Origin: Candidatus Gastranaerophilales bacterium
GTDB taxonomy: Bacteria; Cyanobacteriota; Vampirovibrionia; Gastranaerophilales; Gastranaerophilaceae
Direction: 5' to 3'
Assembly (NCBI GenBank): GCA_944322545.1
Contig: CALUPF010000027.1
Location: 1 to 35,780 of the forward strand
DNA length: 35,780 nt
Shown here one piece after another: positions 8,088 through 16,807 of the stretch. The translations under genes were made by a program, and so were the position numbers. A model generated the notes under the pieces. It had not been told where the DNA came from, searched no databases, and saw only the letters and a list, made by a program, of their open reading frames with translations. Position 1 is the stretch's first letter. Every line of letters begins with the position of its first letter.

Positions 8088-9806
8088 TCAAAGACTAGTT
8101 TTCACAAGTTCTTTTACATCCGTTCTTTTTATTTTTCTAGTTGTTGTTTTAGGCAAAGGTTGCTTTTGAACAATAATATTAACCGGTCTTTTATATGGAG
8201 CCAGTCGCAATGATAAAGACTTAACCTCTTCTTTAACAATAGCTTCTAAAACACTATCGTCAGAAATGTTTTCAATTAAAAAAGAGCTAGGTACAATTAC
8301 AGCAACGATTTCTTCAGTTCCTTCTTTTATTCCTAAAGACTTTTTAGCCCCAAATACACAAACTTCTTGAAATTTATCGCTATCGTTTAAAACAGCCTCA
8401 ACCTCCTCAGGAAAAACTTTTTTACCACCAGATAAAACTATCATGTTTTTAATTCTTCCTGTTATATGTATATGCCCGTATTTATTTATATTAGCAATAT
8501 CTCCAGTATGCAGCCAACCGTCATTATCTATAGTTTGTTCAGTCAAATCTTTTCTTTTGTAATACCCCTTCATTATTGAAGGTCCTTTTAAAAGAAGCTC
8601 TCCGGTTGTTTCATCAATTTTAGCCTCAACACTATTAAGAGGCTTTCCAACAGAAGCTATATCTTTTATTCTGTCATAATTCACACTCACAACAGGACTT
8701 GTTTCTGTCAAACCATATCCCTGAAATACCCTAATGCCTATTGTTTCAAAAAACTCACCTACTGAAACATCTAATGGTGCTCCACCAGAAATACAACCAA
8801 AAAACTTACCACCAAATTTTTTATGTATTTTATAAAACATCAGTTTTCTTACACCATAAAAGGGGATTTTTTTAGCAACACAAAACATAAATTTGAATAA
8901 CAATTGTACAAATTTAGACGAATTTTTAATTTCAGCTTCAATACCACTTTTTAACAACTTTAAAAAAGCCGGAACAACTATCATAAAATTAATATTTTTT
9001 TCTTGCATAATAGATAAAATATCTTTTGGCTTCAGTCTTTTTGTATAATAAATAGATAACCCCCAACTTAAAATAACAGAAAAGCCAACAGTTAATTCAA
9101 AAAGATGATTCATTGGTAATATAGACAAAATTGACGTTATTTTTCTTTTTCCAAAAAAGTCCTTATATAGCTGAGAAACATCATTAAGCTGTGTAAGTAT
9201 ATTATTAAAGGAAATTTCTACACCTTTAGGGTTTCCTGTTGTACCAGATGTATAAATAATCAATGCAGTCGATTTAGAACTTCTTTGTCGCCATTTTGCA
9301 TCATAGTTATCCTGTAAAGAATAAATAGATTGAACACCAATATTCTCAGGAATCTCATCTAGTACTATCAAATGTTTTATTGATTCTATCTCATTTTTTA
9401 GTTGTTTTGCGATATCTAAAAAGGATTGAGAAATAACAAGAACTGTAGGATTACAATCAGATAAGATTGATTTTAACTCATATTTTGTGAGTTTTATGTC
9501 TAAAGGGACAGTAATCATTCCAGATAAGACAGAAGCAAAAACAGCAGCACCAAATTCAGGTCTAGACTCTGATAAAATAGCCAATCTATCTCCTTTTACC
9601 ACAGACAAGTCATTTATCAAATAACTAGCTAACTTCCTTGATAATAGACCTATACCTTTATAGGTAAACTCTTTCCAGCCTTGAGAAGATCTTATCCCTA
9701 AAGCAATTCTGTTTTCATAATCTTCAGTTTTATTCTCAAGAAAAAGCAGTATATTTCTATACATTTTTTCTAATTTTTTTTCTTTACAACCATTTTTAAG
9801 ATGCAT
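8088..9806 (-). CDS. AMP-dependent acyl-CoA synthetase (long-chain fatty acid-CoA ligase-like)
   Basis: About 572 residues of the ANL superfamily, which activates a carboxylate as acyl-AMP and transfers it to CoA or another thiol. Core motifs in order: 'YTSGTTGNPKG' (A3), 'GYGLTETSPVVSVN' (A5), 'GWLHTGDIANINKYG' (A7), 'GRIKNMIVLSGGKKVFPEE' (A8) and 'LPKTTTRKIKR' (A10, catalytic Lys). The length and the absence of a carrier domain fit a FadD-like ligase. The start is uncertain: the frame opens at a TTG (9821), ATGs lie at 9806 and 9764, and the FadD-like N-terminus 'MYRNILLFLENKTED' begins at 9764. It lies downstream of the efflux operon on the same strand but has its own predicted promoter. 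The acyl substrate cannot be told from sequence. Confidence 0.88.
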   Translation of the reverse strand: MHLKNGCKEKKLEKMYRNILLFLENKTEDYENRIALGIRSSQGWKEFTYKGIGLLSRKLASYLINDLSVVKGDRLAILSESRPEFGAAVFASVLSGMITVPLDIKLTKYELKSILSDCNPTVLVISQSFLDIAKQLKNEIESIKHLIVLDEIPENIGVQSIYSLQDNYDAKWRQRSSKSTALIIYTSGTTGNPKGVEISFNNILTQLNDVSQLYKDFFGKRKITSILSILPMNHLFELTVGFSVILSWGLSIYYTKRLKPKDILSIMQEKNINFMIVVPAFLKLLKSGIEAEIKNSSKFVQLLFKFMFCVAKKIPFYGVRKLMFYKIHKKFGGKFFGCISGGAPLDVSVGEFFETIGIRVFQGYGLTETSPVVSVNYDRIKDIASVGKPLNSVEAKIDETTGELLLKGPSIMKGYYKRKDLTEQTIDNDGWLHTGDIANINKYGHIHITGRIKNMIVLSGGKKVFPEEVEAVLNDSDKFQEVCVFGAKKSLGIKEGTEEIVAVIVPSSFLIENISDDSVLEAIVKEEVKSLSLRLAPYKRPVNIIVQKQPLPKTTTRKIKRTDVKELVKTSL

Positions 9807-9843
9807 ATATCCATACCCCAAACATACAAAGAATATAATTCAT

Positions 9844-9871
9844 TATAATTCTTGTATTAATAAATTTCCAA
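9844..9871 (-). promoter_or_regulatory. Predicted promoter of the acyl-CoA synthetase gene
   Basis: On the minus strand, TTGGAA (9871-9866) is followed after 16 bp by a perfect TATAAT (9849-9844). The -10 lies in an AT-rich imperfect inverted repeat (9828-9839 with 9842-9853). This suggests transcription independent of the MFS gene that ends 77 bp upstream on the same strand. Confidence 0.45.
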
Positions 9872-9897
9872 TATTTACAAAAACAAAAAACTAAATC

Positions 9898-11502
9898 TTA
9901 TTTATTATAAACAGGTTTTACATCAGAATCTTTTTTCTTATTTTTTTTATATTTTACTTTTTGGAATAAGAAAATAAGAGGAGTTAAAGCAACTAATAAA
10001 ATAGCATAGATTTTAAAACAATCCATATAAGCTAAAAGTGTTGATTGTTGGATTAATTGATTATAAACAACAACATTAGCCTTTGCGGCAGCTAGGCCAT
10101 TTCCTGATAAAGAAGCAATGCCCGCTTGTATAGCTCCGAGTTTTTCTGTAAAGCCTGTATGAGAATATGTCAAATTTCTTATTAAATGTGTCTGATGAAC
10201 CTGACTCATACGAGATACCATAGTTGAAACAGCGGATGTACCTATTGCACCACCTACACTTTTCGCAAGGTTAAATACACCAGTAGCATTTGTCATCTGA
10301 TTATTTTTTAAAGTAACAAAAGCTATCGTCATAAGAGGTATCATAACAATAGAAAAAGCAGCACCACATATGATATTAGGTAAAATAATATTACCCATTG
10401 CAATCTGTAAATTTAACGTACCAAATAAGATATTGGAAAAAGCCAAAATCAACAAACCTGCAGCTATAACCCATCTTTGATCAACACGATTTGCTAAATA
10501 TGCACAAATAACAAGCCCTGCTAAAGACCCAAACCCTCTCGGACTTATTGCTAAACCACTTAAAGTTGCCGTATACCCCATAAGCTGTTGTAAAAACAAA
10601 GGCAATATTGCAAGTGTTGAATACAAAACTGCACCAATTACAAAGTGTAAAACAGTTCCTATAGCAAAGTTTTTATCTTTAAAAACCTTCAAATCAACTA
10701 TGGGCTCTTTTATAATCAGCTCTCTAACAATAAAAGCTATAAAAGTTATGCCAACAACAGTTGCAGACCATCTTACCCAACTTGAACCAAACCAATCTGA
10801 TTTTTGTCCATTATCTAAAATAATCTGCAAAACAAACAACCATACAGTTAAAAGGATAAATCCCATATAATCAACTGATTTAACTTTACCTTTTTTCGCA
10901 TAGGGAGGATCAAAAATATACTTTTGTATCAACCATAAAGAAATAAAGCCAATTGGCACATTTATTAAAAATATCCAATGCCAAGAATATGTGTCAGTAA
11001 TCCATCCGCCTAATGTCGGACCAATAATAGGAGCAAAAATTACGCCAAACCCAAACACTGACATAGCCACGCCACGTTCTTCAGGAGGAAATTCTTCCAT
11101 CATAACCGCCTGAGATATCGGCATAATAGCTCCACCACCAACACCTTGAATTACACGTGCAATTATTAACATTGTCATACTTGTTGCACAACCGCATAAA
11201 GCAGAAGCAATGGTAAAAAGGAATGTTGATAAAAGAAGAAAATTTTTCCTTCCTAAAAGTGTTGAAAACCAAGCCGTAGAAGGAATGATTACACCATTTG
11301 CAACAAGATAACTTGTTAAAACCCATGTAGACTCATCTCTAGTTGCAGAAAAAGACCCTGCAATGTGAGGCAAAGCCACATTCGCAATAGAAGAATCTAG
11401 CACAACCATAAAGATTGTGAGCATAACAGCCCCAGCGCTATACCATGGATTTTTAGAAGAACTTACATTCTCATTTTCGGCTATGTTAGTAATTTCAGAC
11501 AT
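9898..11502 (-). CDS. DHA2 family (EmrB/QacA-type) MFS drug efflux transporter
   Basis: The protein has 534 residues and about 14 predicted membrane segments. DHA2 hallmarks are visible: 'STWVLTSYLVANGVIIPS', 'RVIQGVGGGAIMPISQAVM' and the antiporter motif C 'APIIGPTLGGWITD'. A long periplasmic loop between the last segments is typical of EmrB. These proton-driven exporters work with a HlyD-type adaptor and a TolC channel. The start ATG lies 3 bp after the adaptor stop, so translation is probably coupled. It is the inner membrane pump of the tripartite module marR-adaptor-pump with a divergent TolC-like gene. The substrate is unknown; amphipathic antimicrobials or bile compounds would fit the family. 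Confidence 0.92.
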   Translation of the reverse strand: MSEITNIAENENVSSSKNPWYSAGAVMLTIFMVVLDSSIANVALPHIAGSFSATRDESTWVLTSYLVANGVIIPSTAWFSTLLGRKNFLLLSTFLFTIASALCGCATSMTMLIIARVIQGVGGGAIMPISQAVMMEEFPPEERGVAMSVFGFGVIFAPIIGPTLGGWITDTYSWHWIFLINVPIGFISLWLIQKYIFDPPYAKKGKVKSVDYMGFILLTVWLFVLQIILDNGQKSDWFGSSWVRWSATVVGITFIAFIVRELIIKEPIVDLKVFKDKNFAIGTVLHFVIGAVLYSTLAILPLFLQQLMGYTATLSGLAISPRGFGSLAGLVICAYLANRVDQRWVIAAGLLILAFSNILFGTLNLQIAMGNIILPNIICGAAFSIVMIPLMTIAFVTLKNNQMTNATGVFNLAKSVGGAIGTSAVSTMVSRMSQVHQTHLIRNLTYSHTGFTEKLGAIQAGIASLSGNGLAAAKANVVVYNQLIQQSTLLAYMDCFKIYAILLVALTPLIFLFQKVKYKKNKKKDSDVKPVYNK

Positions 11503-11505
11503 TTA

Positions 11506-12528
11506 CTATTTTACCAATACTTTAGGAACAACGCTCATTCCCGGTTCTACATTATATTGAGGATCAATTTTTGTAGTAAATACGATTTTCACAGGAACTC
11601 TTTGTACTACTTTTACATAACTACCTACTGCGTTTTCTGGAGGAAACATACTAGTTTTTGCACCAGTGCTTGATTGAATAGAATCAACTTTACCCTCCAA
11701 CTTTAATCCAGGATATGCATCTACTTTGATTTTAACTTTTTGACCTACTCTAATCTTATTAAGCTGAGTTTCTTTAAAGTTAGCAACAACCCATCTTTTA
11801 TCAGGAACTATTGAAAATAATGGAGCACCTGCATTTATGAAAGCACCTGCTTCAGCAGAACGATTAGTAATTTTACCATCTTCAGGTGCATAAATTTTTG
11901 TGTAAGACAATTCTAACTTTGCTTGTGTCATAGCAGCTTCGAGCTTTTTCAACTCAGCATCTGCAACTTTATTTTTAGTAGATGAAAATACAGTCTGTTG
12001 AGCAGCTGCATATTTCGCTTTTGCCAACTCATATCTAGAATTTGCATTATCCATCTCTTGTTTAGACACTGCTCCTTTTTCAAAAAGATTTTTATATCTT
12101 TCATAATCCTTTTGAGCAAGATTCATATCAACTTGAGAAGATGCTTTATCTACAACTGCTGATTTTTGTTTATACAAAGCCATTTCATAAGCAGCTTTAG
12201 CTTGTTCATACTTAGTTTTATAATCTCTATCATCAATTGTTAGCAACAAGTCACCTTTTTTCACATGTTGGTTATCATCAATATAGAGTTTTTCAATAAT
12301 ACCAGTAACCTTAGGACTAATTCTTATTATATGCCCTTCTACAAAAGCATCATCGGTAGTTTCAAAAGATGAAAAATATAACCATCCCAAAATACATAAA
12401 ACTAAAACAATCAAAGTTGGCACAAGAAATCTTTTTTTAACAACCTTTTTAGTTTTTCTTGTTTTAGTGCTTTTTTCTGTACTATCTGATTTAGAAGCCA
12501 AAATCTCTTCTTTATTATTCTCTTCCAT
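11506..12528 (-). CDS. HlyD/EmrA-family membrane fusion (adaptor) protein
   Basis: The protein has 340 residues. A Lys-rich cytosolic N-terminus precedes one membrane anchor (about 33-52, 'LVPTLIVLVLCILGWLYF'). Next come the biotinyl-lipoyl-like half 'GIIEKLYIDDNQHVKKGDLL', a coiled-coil hairpin (about 100-210), the second lipoyl half 'LSYTKIYAPEDGKITNRSAE' and beta-barrel segments ending 'VEPGMSVVPKVLVK'. EmrA-type adaptors link the MFS pump to an outer membrane channel. The SD AGAGG lies 5 nt before the ATG. It sits between the MarR regulator (9-bp gap) and the MFS pump (3-bp gap) in one operon. Confidence 0.93.
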   Translation of the reverse strand: MEENNKEEILASKSDSTEKSTKTRKTKKVVKKRFLVPTLIVLVLCILGWLYFSSFETTDDAFVEGHIIRISPKVTGIIEKLYIDDNQHVKKGDLLLTIDDRDYKTKYEQAKAAYEMALYKQKSAVVDKASSQVDMNLAQKDYERYKNLFEKGAVSKQEMDNANSRYELAKAKYAAAQQTVFSSTKNKVADAELKKLEAAMTQAKLELSYTKIYAPEDGKITNRSAEAGAFINAGAPLFSIVPDKRWVVANFKETQLNKIRVGQKVKIKVDAYPGLKLEGKVDSIQSSTGAKTSMFPPENAVGSYVKVVQRVPVKIVFTTKIDPQYNVEPGMSVVPKVLVK

Positions 12529-12537
12529 TTTTACCTC

Positions 12538-12999
12538 TTACAAATTAAGTTTATATTCATCCTCAATATTTTTACGAACTTTTCTTAAAAGAGAGACTAA
12601 TGTATAAATTTCATCATCAGTCATACCCTTATACTGAGCCTCATTCATCCTATCTTTTAAAGGTTTAGCAACTTCAACTTTTTTCCATCCGCTTTCAGTT
12701 AAAAAAACCTTTAAAATTCTTCTGTTGTTAGCGTCTTTCTCTCTTCTTATAAAGCCTTTTGTTTCTAAAACATCTATCATCCTCGTAATATTAGGACGAT
12801 CTTTCCCCAATATATTAGCTATCTGGGTTTGATACAATCCGTCACTTAGAGACAGAACGAGTAATATTCCAAACTGTTCCCTAGTGATATCATCCTGACC
12901 ATGAGTTTTTAATGTCTTTTGACTTGCTGCACGATAAGCAGATGATGTCAAAGCCATTTCTAAACCCAAATCAATATCTATATTTTTAATTCTTTTCAA
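12538..12999 (-). CDS. MarR-family transcriptional regulator of the efflux operon
   Basis: A MarR winged helix domain with 'ITREQFGILLVLSL', the recognition helix region 'QTQIANILGKDRPNITRMID' and the wing 'REKDANNRRILKVFLTESG'. The frame stays open upstream to a TTG at 13101, but that stretch is hydrophobic, reads through the palindromic operator and is not protein-like. A TTG at 12999 leaves about 38 residues before 'ITREQF', as in E. coli MarR; the ATG at 12957 would remove most of helix 1. Neither start has a strong SD. It is first gene of the marR-adaptor-MFS operon and divergent from a TolC-like gene, so autorepression relieved by a pump substrate is the likely logic. Confidence 0.88.
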   Translation of the reverse strand: MKRIKNIDIDLGLEMALTSSAYRAASQKTLKTHGQDDITREQFGILLVLSLSDGLYQTQIANILGKDRPNITRMIDVLETKGFIRREKDANNRRILKVFLTESGWKKVEVAKPLKDRMNEAQYKGMTDDEIYTLVSLLRKVRKNIEDEYKLNL

Positions 13000-13014
13000 T
13001 GTTTTAACCCAAAA

Positions 13015-13044
13015 TGTTAGTATGACAATTGTTAGTATACTAAC
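13015..13044. promoter_or_regulatory. Probable MarR operator: perfect palindrome GTTAGTATACTAAC plus an upstream half-site
   Basis: A perfect 14-bp palindrome occupies 13031-13044. The half-site TGTTAGTAT recurs at 13015-13023 and 13030-13038, about 1.5 helical turns apart. It lies between the divergent marR and TolC-like genes, overlaps the predicted marR -10 box, and has the size and symmetry of known MarR sites. Binding is inferred. Confidence 0.7.
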
Positions 13045-13065
13045 ATAACAATAAAAAAAAGACAA
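13037..13065 (-). promoter_or_regulatory. Predicted promoter of the marR-adaptor-MFS operon
   Basis: On the minus strand, TTGTCT (13065-13060) is followed after 17 bp by TAGTAT (13042-13037), which lies inside the palindromic operator. A regulator bound there would block RNA polymerase. Confidence 0.5.
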
Positions 13066-13090
13066 CCAAAATATTACAAAGGCGACAATT

Positions 13091-14530
13091 ATGGTTGACA
13101 AAAATTCAATAATAAAAACAGTTATTGTATCCGCTTTAATTATTAATTTAAATAATACTTTAGTTTTCGCAAATATAAAAGAACTTAAAAACGAAGAACT
13201 TCAAAAAAGAAGCGTAAGATTAACCTGTAATTCAGAATATACAAAGATTTGTGATTACAAACTAGCATCAATAAATATTAACTGGTGGGGGAATTTTTCT
13301 GACCCTTTATTAAAAGAATATATTTATAAAGCTATTGAAAAAAATCACAACCTAAAAAAAGCAGCGTTAAAAAGTGAAGAATACAGACAACTCGTTAAAA
13401 GCTCAATTGCAGATGAACTGCCAACCCTAAGGATTATCCCATCATTTTTAAGAATCAAAACAGCTGGGGGAAATGAGCTAGATGATATATTATTCACAAC
13501 AAGAAGAACAAACATCTATAATATACCCTTATTTGCAACATATGAAGCAGATATATTCTTAAAAAAACATGACAAAACAAAATCAACAAAAGCTCAACAA
13601 GAAGCCACAGAATATGAAGAAAAAGCTGCATATATTGCTGTAGCTAGCGAAGTAGCCACTTTATACATCAACATAATAAAACTTGATAAATTAATAGAAA
13701 CACAAACCAAAATAGAAAAAATTCGTAAAGACATTTATGAATTAACCAAAATAAGGAATAATGAAGGCCTTGCATCTATTTATGACGTAACAAACACAGA
13801 TAAACTGCACACTATTGCACTAATTGAACTCAGTAACTTAAAAAGACAACGAGCACTATACCTAAATCAATTAGCAGTTTATATAGATAAAAATCCAAAT
13901 AACTCCCAAACGCTAAAAAGAAACAACTTTGATAATTTCGAATACACAAATAAAATGCCTGAAGTTATTCAATCTGAGGTTGTGTTAATGCGTCCTGACA
14001 TAATGAAAGCAGAAGCTGATTTAAAAAAAGCAAAAATTGACATTAGAATTGCACGAAAAGAATTTTTGCCCAACATCCCTATATTTGGTTCAGTCGGATA
14101 TAACTCTTTAACACTAAAAGGGCTGTTTGACTGGGAAAATATTGTAGCTTTTGTCGGAGTTGCAATGATGCAAAAACTTTATACAGGAGGCAAACTAACT
14201 GCTAATTTAAGAACAAAAAAAATTCAATTCGAAGAGCTTTTTGAAGCGTACAAACAAGCAGATTTAACAGCATTACAAGAAATTAACGACTCAATGTGCA
14301 TGATAAAATATGACACTCAAAAAGATAAAGAAAACCTAAAAAAACTAAAACTTGAAAAAAGCAATTTTCAACTAATAAAAGAAAAATACAAACAAGGAAT
14401 CATTTCCTATTTGCAAATGATTCAATATGAAGAAAATATACTATCATTGCAAAACGAAAAAGATAATTCTAAAGCACAAAGACTCGTTGATTACATAACC
14501 TTATATAAAGCAACTGGTGCAAAATTATAA
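13091..14530 (+). CDS. TolC/NodT-like outer membrane factor of the efflux system
   Basis: The protein has 479 residues. A signal-like N-terminus ('TVIVSALIINLNNTLVFA') precedes the outer membrane factor arrangement: 'WWGNFSDPLLKEYIYKAIEKN', long helices, the mid-protein motif 'VVLMRPDIMKAEADLKKAKI' typical of NodT/OprM-type factors, and a second half ending 'QGIISYLQMIQYEENILSLQ'. No cysteine sits where a lipobox would be expected, so it is probably not a lipoprotein. AAAGG lies about 8 nt before the ATG. It is divergent from, and shares the operator region with, the marR-adaptor-MFS operon, completing an MFS tripartite pump. It is separate from the TolC-like gene at 1-1030. Confidence 0.9.
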   Translation: MVDKNSIIKTVIVSALIINLNNTLVFANIKELKNEELQKRSVRLTCNSEYTKICDYKLASININWWGNFSDPLLKEYIYKAIEKNHNLKKAALKSEEYRQLVKSSIADELPTLRIIPSFLRIKTAGGNELDDILFTTRRTNIYNIPLFATYEADIFLKKHDKTKSTKAQQEATEYEEKAAYIAVASEVATLYINIIKLDKLIETQTKIEKIRKDIYELTKIRNNEGLASIYDVTNTDKLHTIALIELSNLKRQRALYLNQLAVYIDKNPNNSQTLKRNNFDNFEYTNKMPEVIQSEVVLMRPDIMKAEADLKKAKIDIRIARKEFLPNIPIFGSVGYNSLTLKGLFDWENIVAFVGVAMMQKLYTGGKLTANLRTKKIQFEELFEAYKQADLTALQEINDSMCMIKYDTQKDKENLKKLKLEKSNFQLIKEKYKQGIISYLQMIQYEENILSLQNEKDNSKAQRLVDYITLYKATGAKL

Positions 14531-14533
14531 CTG

Positions 14534-15148
14534 TTATCTTTTTATTATAAAAAGAGCCTCTTCACAAAGTAAATTTGTCAAAAACTTAGTCAAAGGATTT
14601 TTACTAATTTTGCCTCTTTTTATATACACAGATTTTTGAATTTCGATCTTTCTTTCCTTACAAAAATCAAAAAAGTCATTTACTGTTAAAAGGTGAATAT
14701 TAGGTGTGTCATACCAAGCAAAAGGAAGCATCTTCGACTTTGGCATTCTGCCTTTAAAAAACAAATAAAATCTAACACGCCAATATCCAAAATTAGGAAA
14801 ACTAACAACTACTTTTTTGCCAACTCTTAGCATTTCTTCTATAACGAAATCAGGCTTTTCTGTCGACTGCAATGTTTGATTCAAAAGAACATAATCATAT
14901 TCATTTTCCTGAAATTCTTTTAAACCTTCATCAATATCACCTTGTACAATAGAAAGGCCTTTTTGAATACTTTTTATTACATTATTTTGATTAATTTCAA
15001 TACCAGAACCTGTGCAATGTTTTTTTTCGATAAGCATTTTTAGCAAATCACCTTCGCCACAGCCAAGATCCAAAACTTTTGAATTCGGCTCAATATTCTC
15101 GGTAATTACAGAATAATTAAGATGTAATGAATCTTGAGAATTAGTCAT
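14534..15148 (-). CDS. metW: MetW, methionine biosynthesis methyltransferase-like protein
   Basis: About 204 residues. The SAM-binding motif '[15 protein letters not shown]' is followed by '[11 protein letters not shown]', '[12 protein letters not shown]', '[12 protein letters not shown]' and '[14 protein letters not shown]', all diagnostic of MetW. MetW is needed with MetX for full homoserine acylation activity in several bacteria. The start is the ATG at 15148: it has a perfect GGAGG 5 nt upstream, whereas the ATG at 15160 has none. The 8-bp overlap with the metX end (the GGAGG lies within metX) implies translational coupling. Confidence 0.92.
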   Translation of the reverse strand: MTNSQDSLHLNYSVITENIEPNSKVLDLGCGEGDLLKMLIEKKHCTGSGIEINQNNVIKSIQKGLSIVQGDIDEGLKEFQENEYDYVLLNQTLQSTEKPDFVIEEMLRVGKKVVVSFPNFGYWRVRFYLFFKGRMPKSKMLPFAWYDTPNIHLLTVNDFFDFCKERKIEIQKSVYIKRGKISKNPLTKFLTNLLCEEALFIIKR

Positions 15149-16280
15149 CAGAACCTCCATTAGTTTTAGACAAAAAGCTTTTCACAATTTCTGTTTGAGT
15201 CTCAAACTCCAATAAAAATGCATCATGACCACAAGGTGATTCGATTTCACAAAAAGAAACATCTCTTCCTGCTTTAATCAATGCTTGCACAATCTCTTTA
15301 GACTGAAATGTAGGGAAAAGCCAATCTGAAGTAAATGACATTACTAAAAATCTAGAATTCGTTTTTTCAAAAGCATTTTTCAAAGAACCATGTTTTTTCG
15401 CCAAATCAAAATAGTCAACAGCCTTTGTAATATACAAATAACTATTTGCATCAAATCTATCAACAAAAACTTGTCCTTGATGCTCTAAGTAACTCTCAAC
15501 CTGAAAATCTATATTAAAATCAAAATTAGGCGAATCTTTATCTTGGAATCGTCTGCCAAATTTGTTATGCATAGATTCTTCACAAAGATATGTAATATGA
15601 CCTACCATCCTAGCAATTGCAAGACCCCTTTCTGGTTGCTTTTCTTTATCATAATAATCGCCATTATTAAAATCAGGGTCTGATAAAATAGCATTTCGCC
15701 CAACCGCATTAAATGCAATTCCTTGAGCTGTCAACCTACTTGTTGAAGCTATAATTATAGTCCCAACAACTATATCAGGATGAGCAATAGCCCACTCAAG
15801 AGCTTGCATCCCACCCATAGAACCACCTGCAACTATAAGTTTTTTTACACCTAAAAAATCAACCAATTTTTTTTGGACTTTAACGGCATCCTCAATTGTG
15901 ATAACAGGAAAACTCAAACCATATGGTTTACCAGTTTCAGGATTTATTGAACAAGGACCAGTTGTTCCTGAACACCCACCTAGCATATTTGAAGAAATAA
16001 CAAAATATTTATTTGTATCAAAAGCCTTGTTTGGCCCTACCATGTCATCCCACCAACCAGGTTTTTTATCTTCTGGAGTGTTATATCCAGCAGCATGAGC
16101 GTCTCCTGTTAGAGCATGCAAAAGCAAAATTGCGTTATCTTTTTTATCATTCAATTTCCCATAAGTTTCGTAAGCAACTCTTATCGGACCAAATTCAACG
16201 CCGGATTCCAAATGTATTTTTTCAGTTATATCAAAATACTTTGTTTCTACTATACCAACCGAATTTTTCAAATCTTTCAC
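15141..16280 (-). CDS. metX: Homoserine O-acetyltransferase MetX
   Basis: About 379 residues, alpha/beta hydrolase fold. It acylates homoserine for methionine synthesis. Motifs: '[14 protein letters not shown]', '[14 protein letters not shown]', nucleophile elbow '[15 protein letters not shown]' (Ser near residue 154), '[13 protein letters not shown]', acid 'FTSDWLFPT' and His in 'CGHDAFLLE'. The frame opens at a TTG (16295), but GGAG followed by 9 nt leads to a GTG at 16280, which I take as the start ('[16 protein letters not shown]'). MetX relatives can be acetyl- or succinyltransferases; the acyl donor is not decided here. It forms an operon with metW. Confidence 0.93.
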   Translation of the reverse strand: MKDLKNSVGIVETKYFDITEKIHLESGVEFGPIRVAYETYGKLNDKKDNAILLLHALTGDAHAAGYNTPEDKKPGWWDDMVGPNKAFDTNKYFVISSNMLGGCSGTTGPCSINPETGKPYGLSFPVITIEDAVKVQKKLVDFLGVKKLIVAGGSMGGMQALEWAIAHPDIVVGTIIIASTSRLTAQGIAFNAVGRNAILSDPDFNNGDYYDKEKQPERGLAIARMVGHITYLCEESMHNKFGRRFQDKDSPNFDFNIDFQVESYLEHQGQVFVDRFDANSYLYITKAVDYFDLAKKHGSLKNAFEKTNSRFLVMSFTSDWLFPTFQSKEIVQALIKAGRDVSFCEIESPCGHDAFLLEFETQTEIVKSFLSKTNGGSDD

Positions 16281-16318
16281 AAATAAAATCTCCAAATAAT
16301 TTAGGACAATGATATCAC

Positions 16319-16364
16319 AAAGTGTAATCAGTTTTCTTTTTTACATAAAAAAAGATTGCACTTT
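16319..16364. promoter_or_regulatory. Imperfect inverted repeat between metX and the small gene at 16496
   Basis: Arms AAAGTGTAATC (16319-16329) and GATTGCACTTT (16354-16364) pair at 10 of 11 positions (11 with a G-U pair in RNA), and T- and A-runs in the loop can extend the stem. The right arm overlaps a predicted -35 of the plus-strand gene, so a DNA operator is possible. It is not placed to terminate either divergent gene. Confidence 0.35.
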
Positions 16365-16384
16365 TTTACAACGATTTATTATAC
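16356..16384 (+). promoter_or_regulatory. Predicted promoter of the small protein gene at 16496
   Basis: TTGCAC (16356-16361), a 17-bp spacer and TTATAC (16379-16384). This would leave a leader of about 105 nt, which contains a short possible hairpin (TCCTT paired with AAGGA, about 16436-16472) before a strong SD. Confidence 0.4.
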
Positions 16385-16495
16385 ATTGGTCTATTTTATA
16401 TTTCACAAAAGCAATTTACACTAACAATGAATAGTCCTTGATGAAGATTTCTGTAGAAGAAGTCTAAAGGAACAAAAATTTGAGAGGAGTAAAAA

Positions 16496-16804
16496 ATGCT
16501 TACAGAAAGATACACTGATGGGACAAATCAAAGACACCAGATAGAATTTAGCAATATTAGCAAAGATCTTCTACCATGGGTCGAAGAGGTTGCAATAGAA
16601 AATAACTGCAAAATTGAAAGAAAAGAATGGAAAAGCAAATATAACAGTTACGTGATTTATGACTATGAGCCATTTTGCTCTGATGGTTTTGAAATAAATC
16701 TTGTAGTTTCCTCAATAAGCAGAGAACATCTTGATTTTTTAAAATACTTATATGACAACAAAGTAAACACAATCGAATACCTGAACAGTTGCGTCATAAA
16801 TTAA
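16496..16804 (+). CDS. Small protein of unknown function (102 aa)
   Basis: The product ('MLTERYTDGTNQRHQIEFSN'...) has no family I recognise. It is soluble, with no signal peptide or membrane segment and an alternating strand/helix pattern ('GFEINLVVSSISREHLDFLK'). Codon use matches its neighbours. A strong SD (GAGGAG, 6-nt spacer) precedes the ATG, and a fair promoter lies upstream, supporting expression. It is a single gene, divergent from metX, and ends 3 bp before the convergent secreted-protein gene. Confidence 0.7.
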   Translation: MLTERYTDGTNQRHQIEFSNISKDLLPWVEEVAIENNCKIERKEWKSKYNSYVIYDYEPFCSDGFEINLVVSSISREHLDFLKYLYDNKVNTIEYLNSCVIN

Positions 16805-16807
16805 AAA

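Noticed and set aside
13000..13101. Upstream extension of the MarR frame to a TTG at 13101
   Set aside because: It would translate the palindromic operator and promoter, is hydrophobic and unlike MarR N-termini, and overlaps the divergent gene's start.
14538..14554. Palindrome CTTTTTATTATAAAAAG at the convergent end of the TolC-like gene and metW
   Set aside because: It is purely A/T, within the metW coding end, and too weak to call a terminator with confidence.
16296..16495. SAM or other methionine riboswitch upstream of metX
   Set aside because: The leader is short and no S-box or SAM-II core pattern could be recognised; only a simple inverted repeat is seen.
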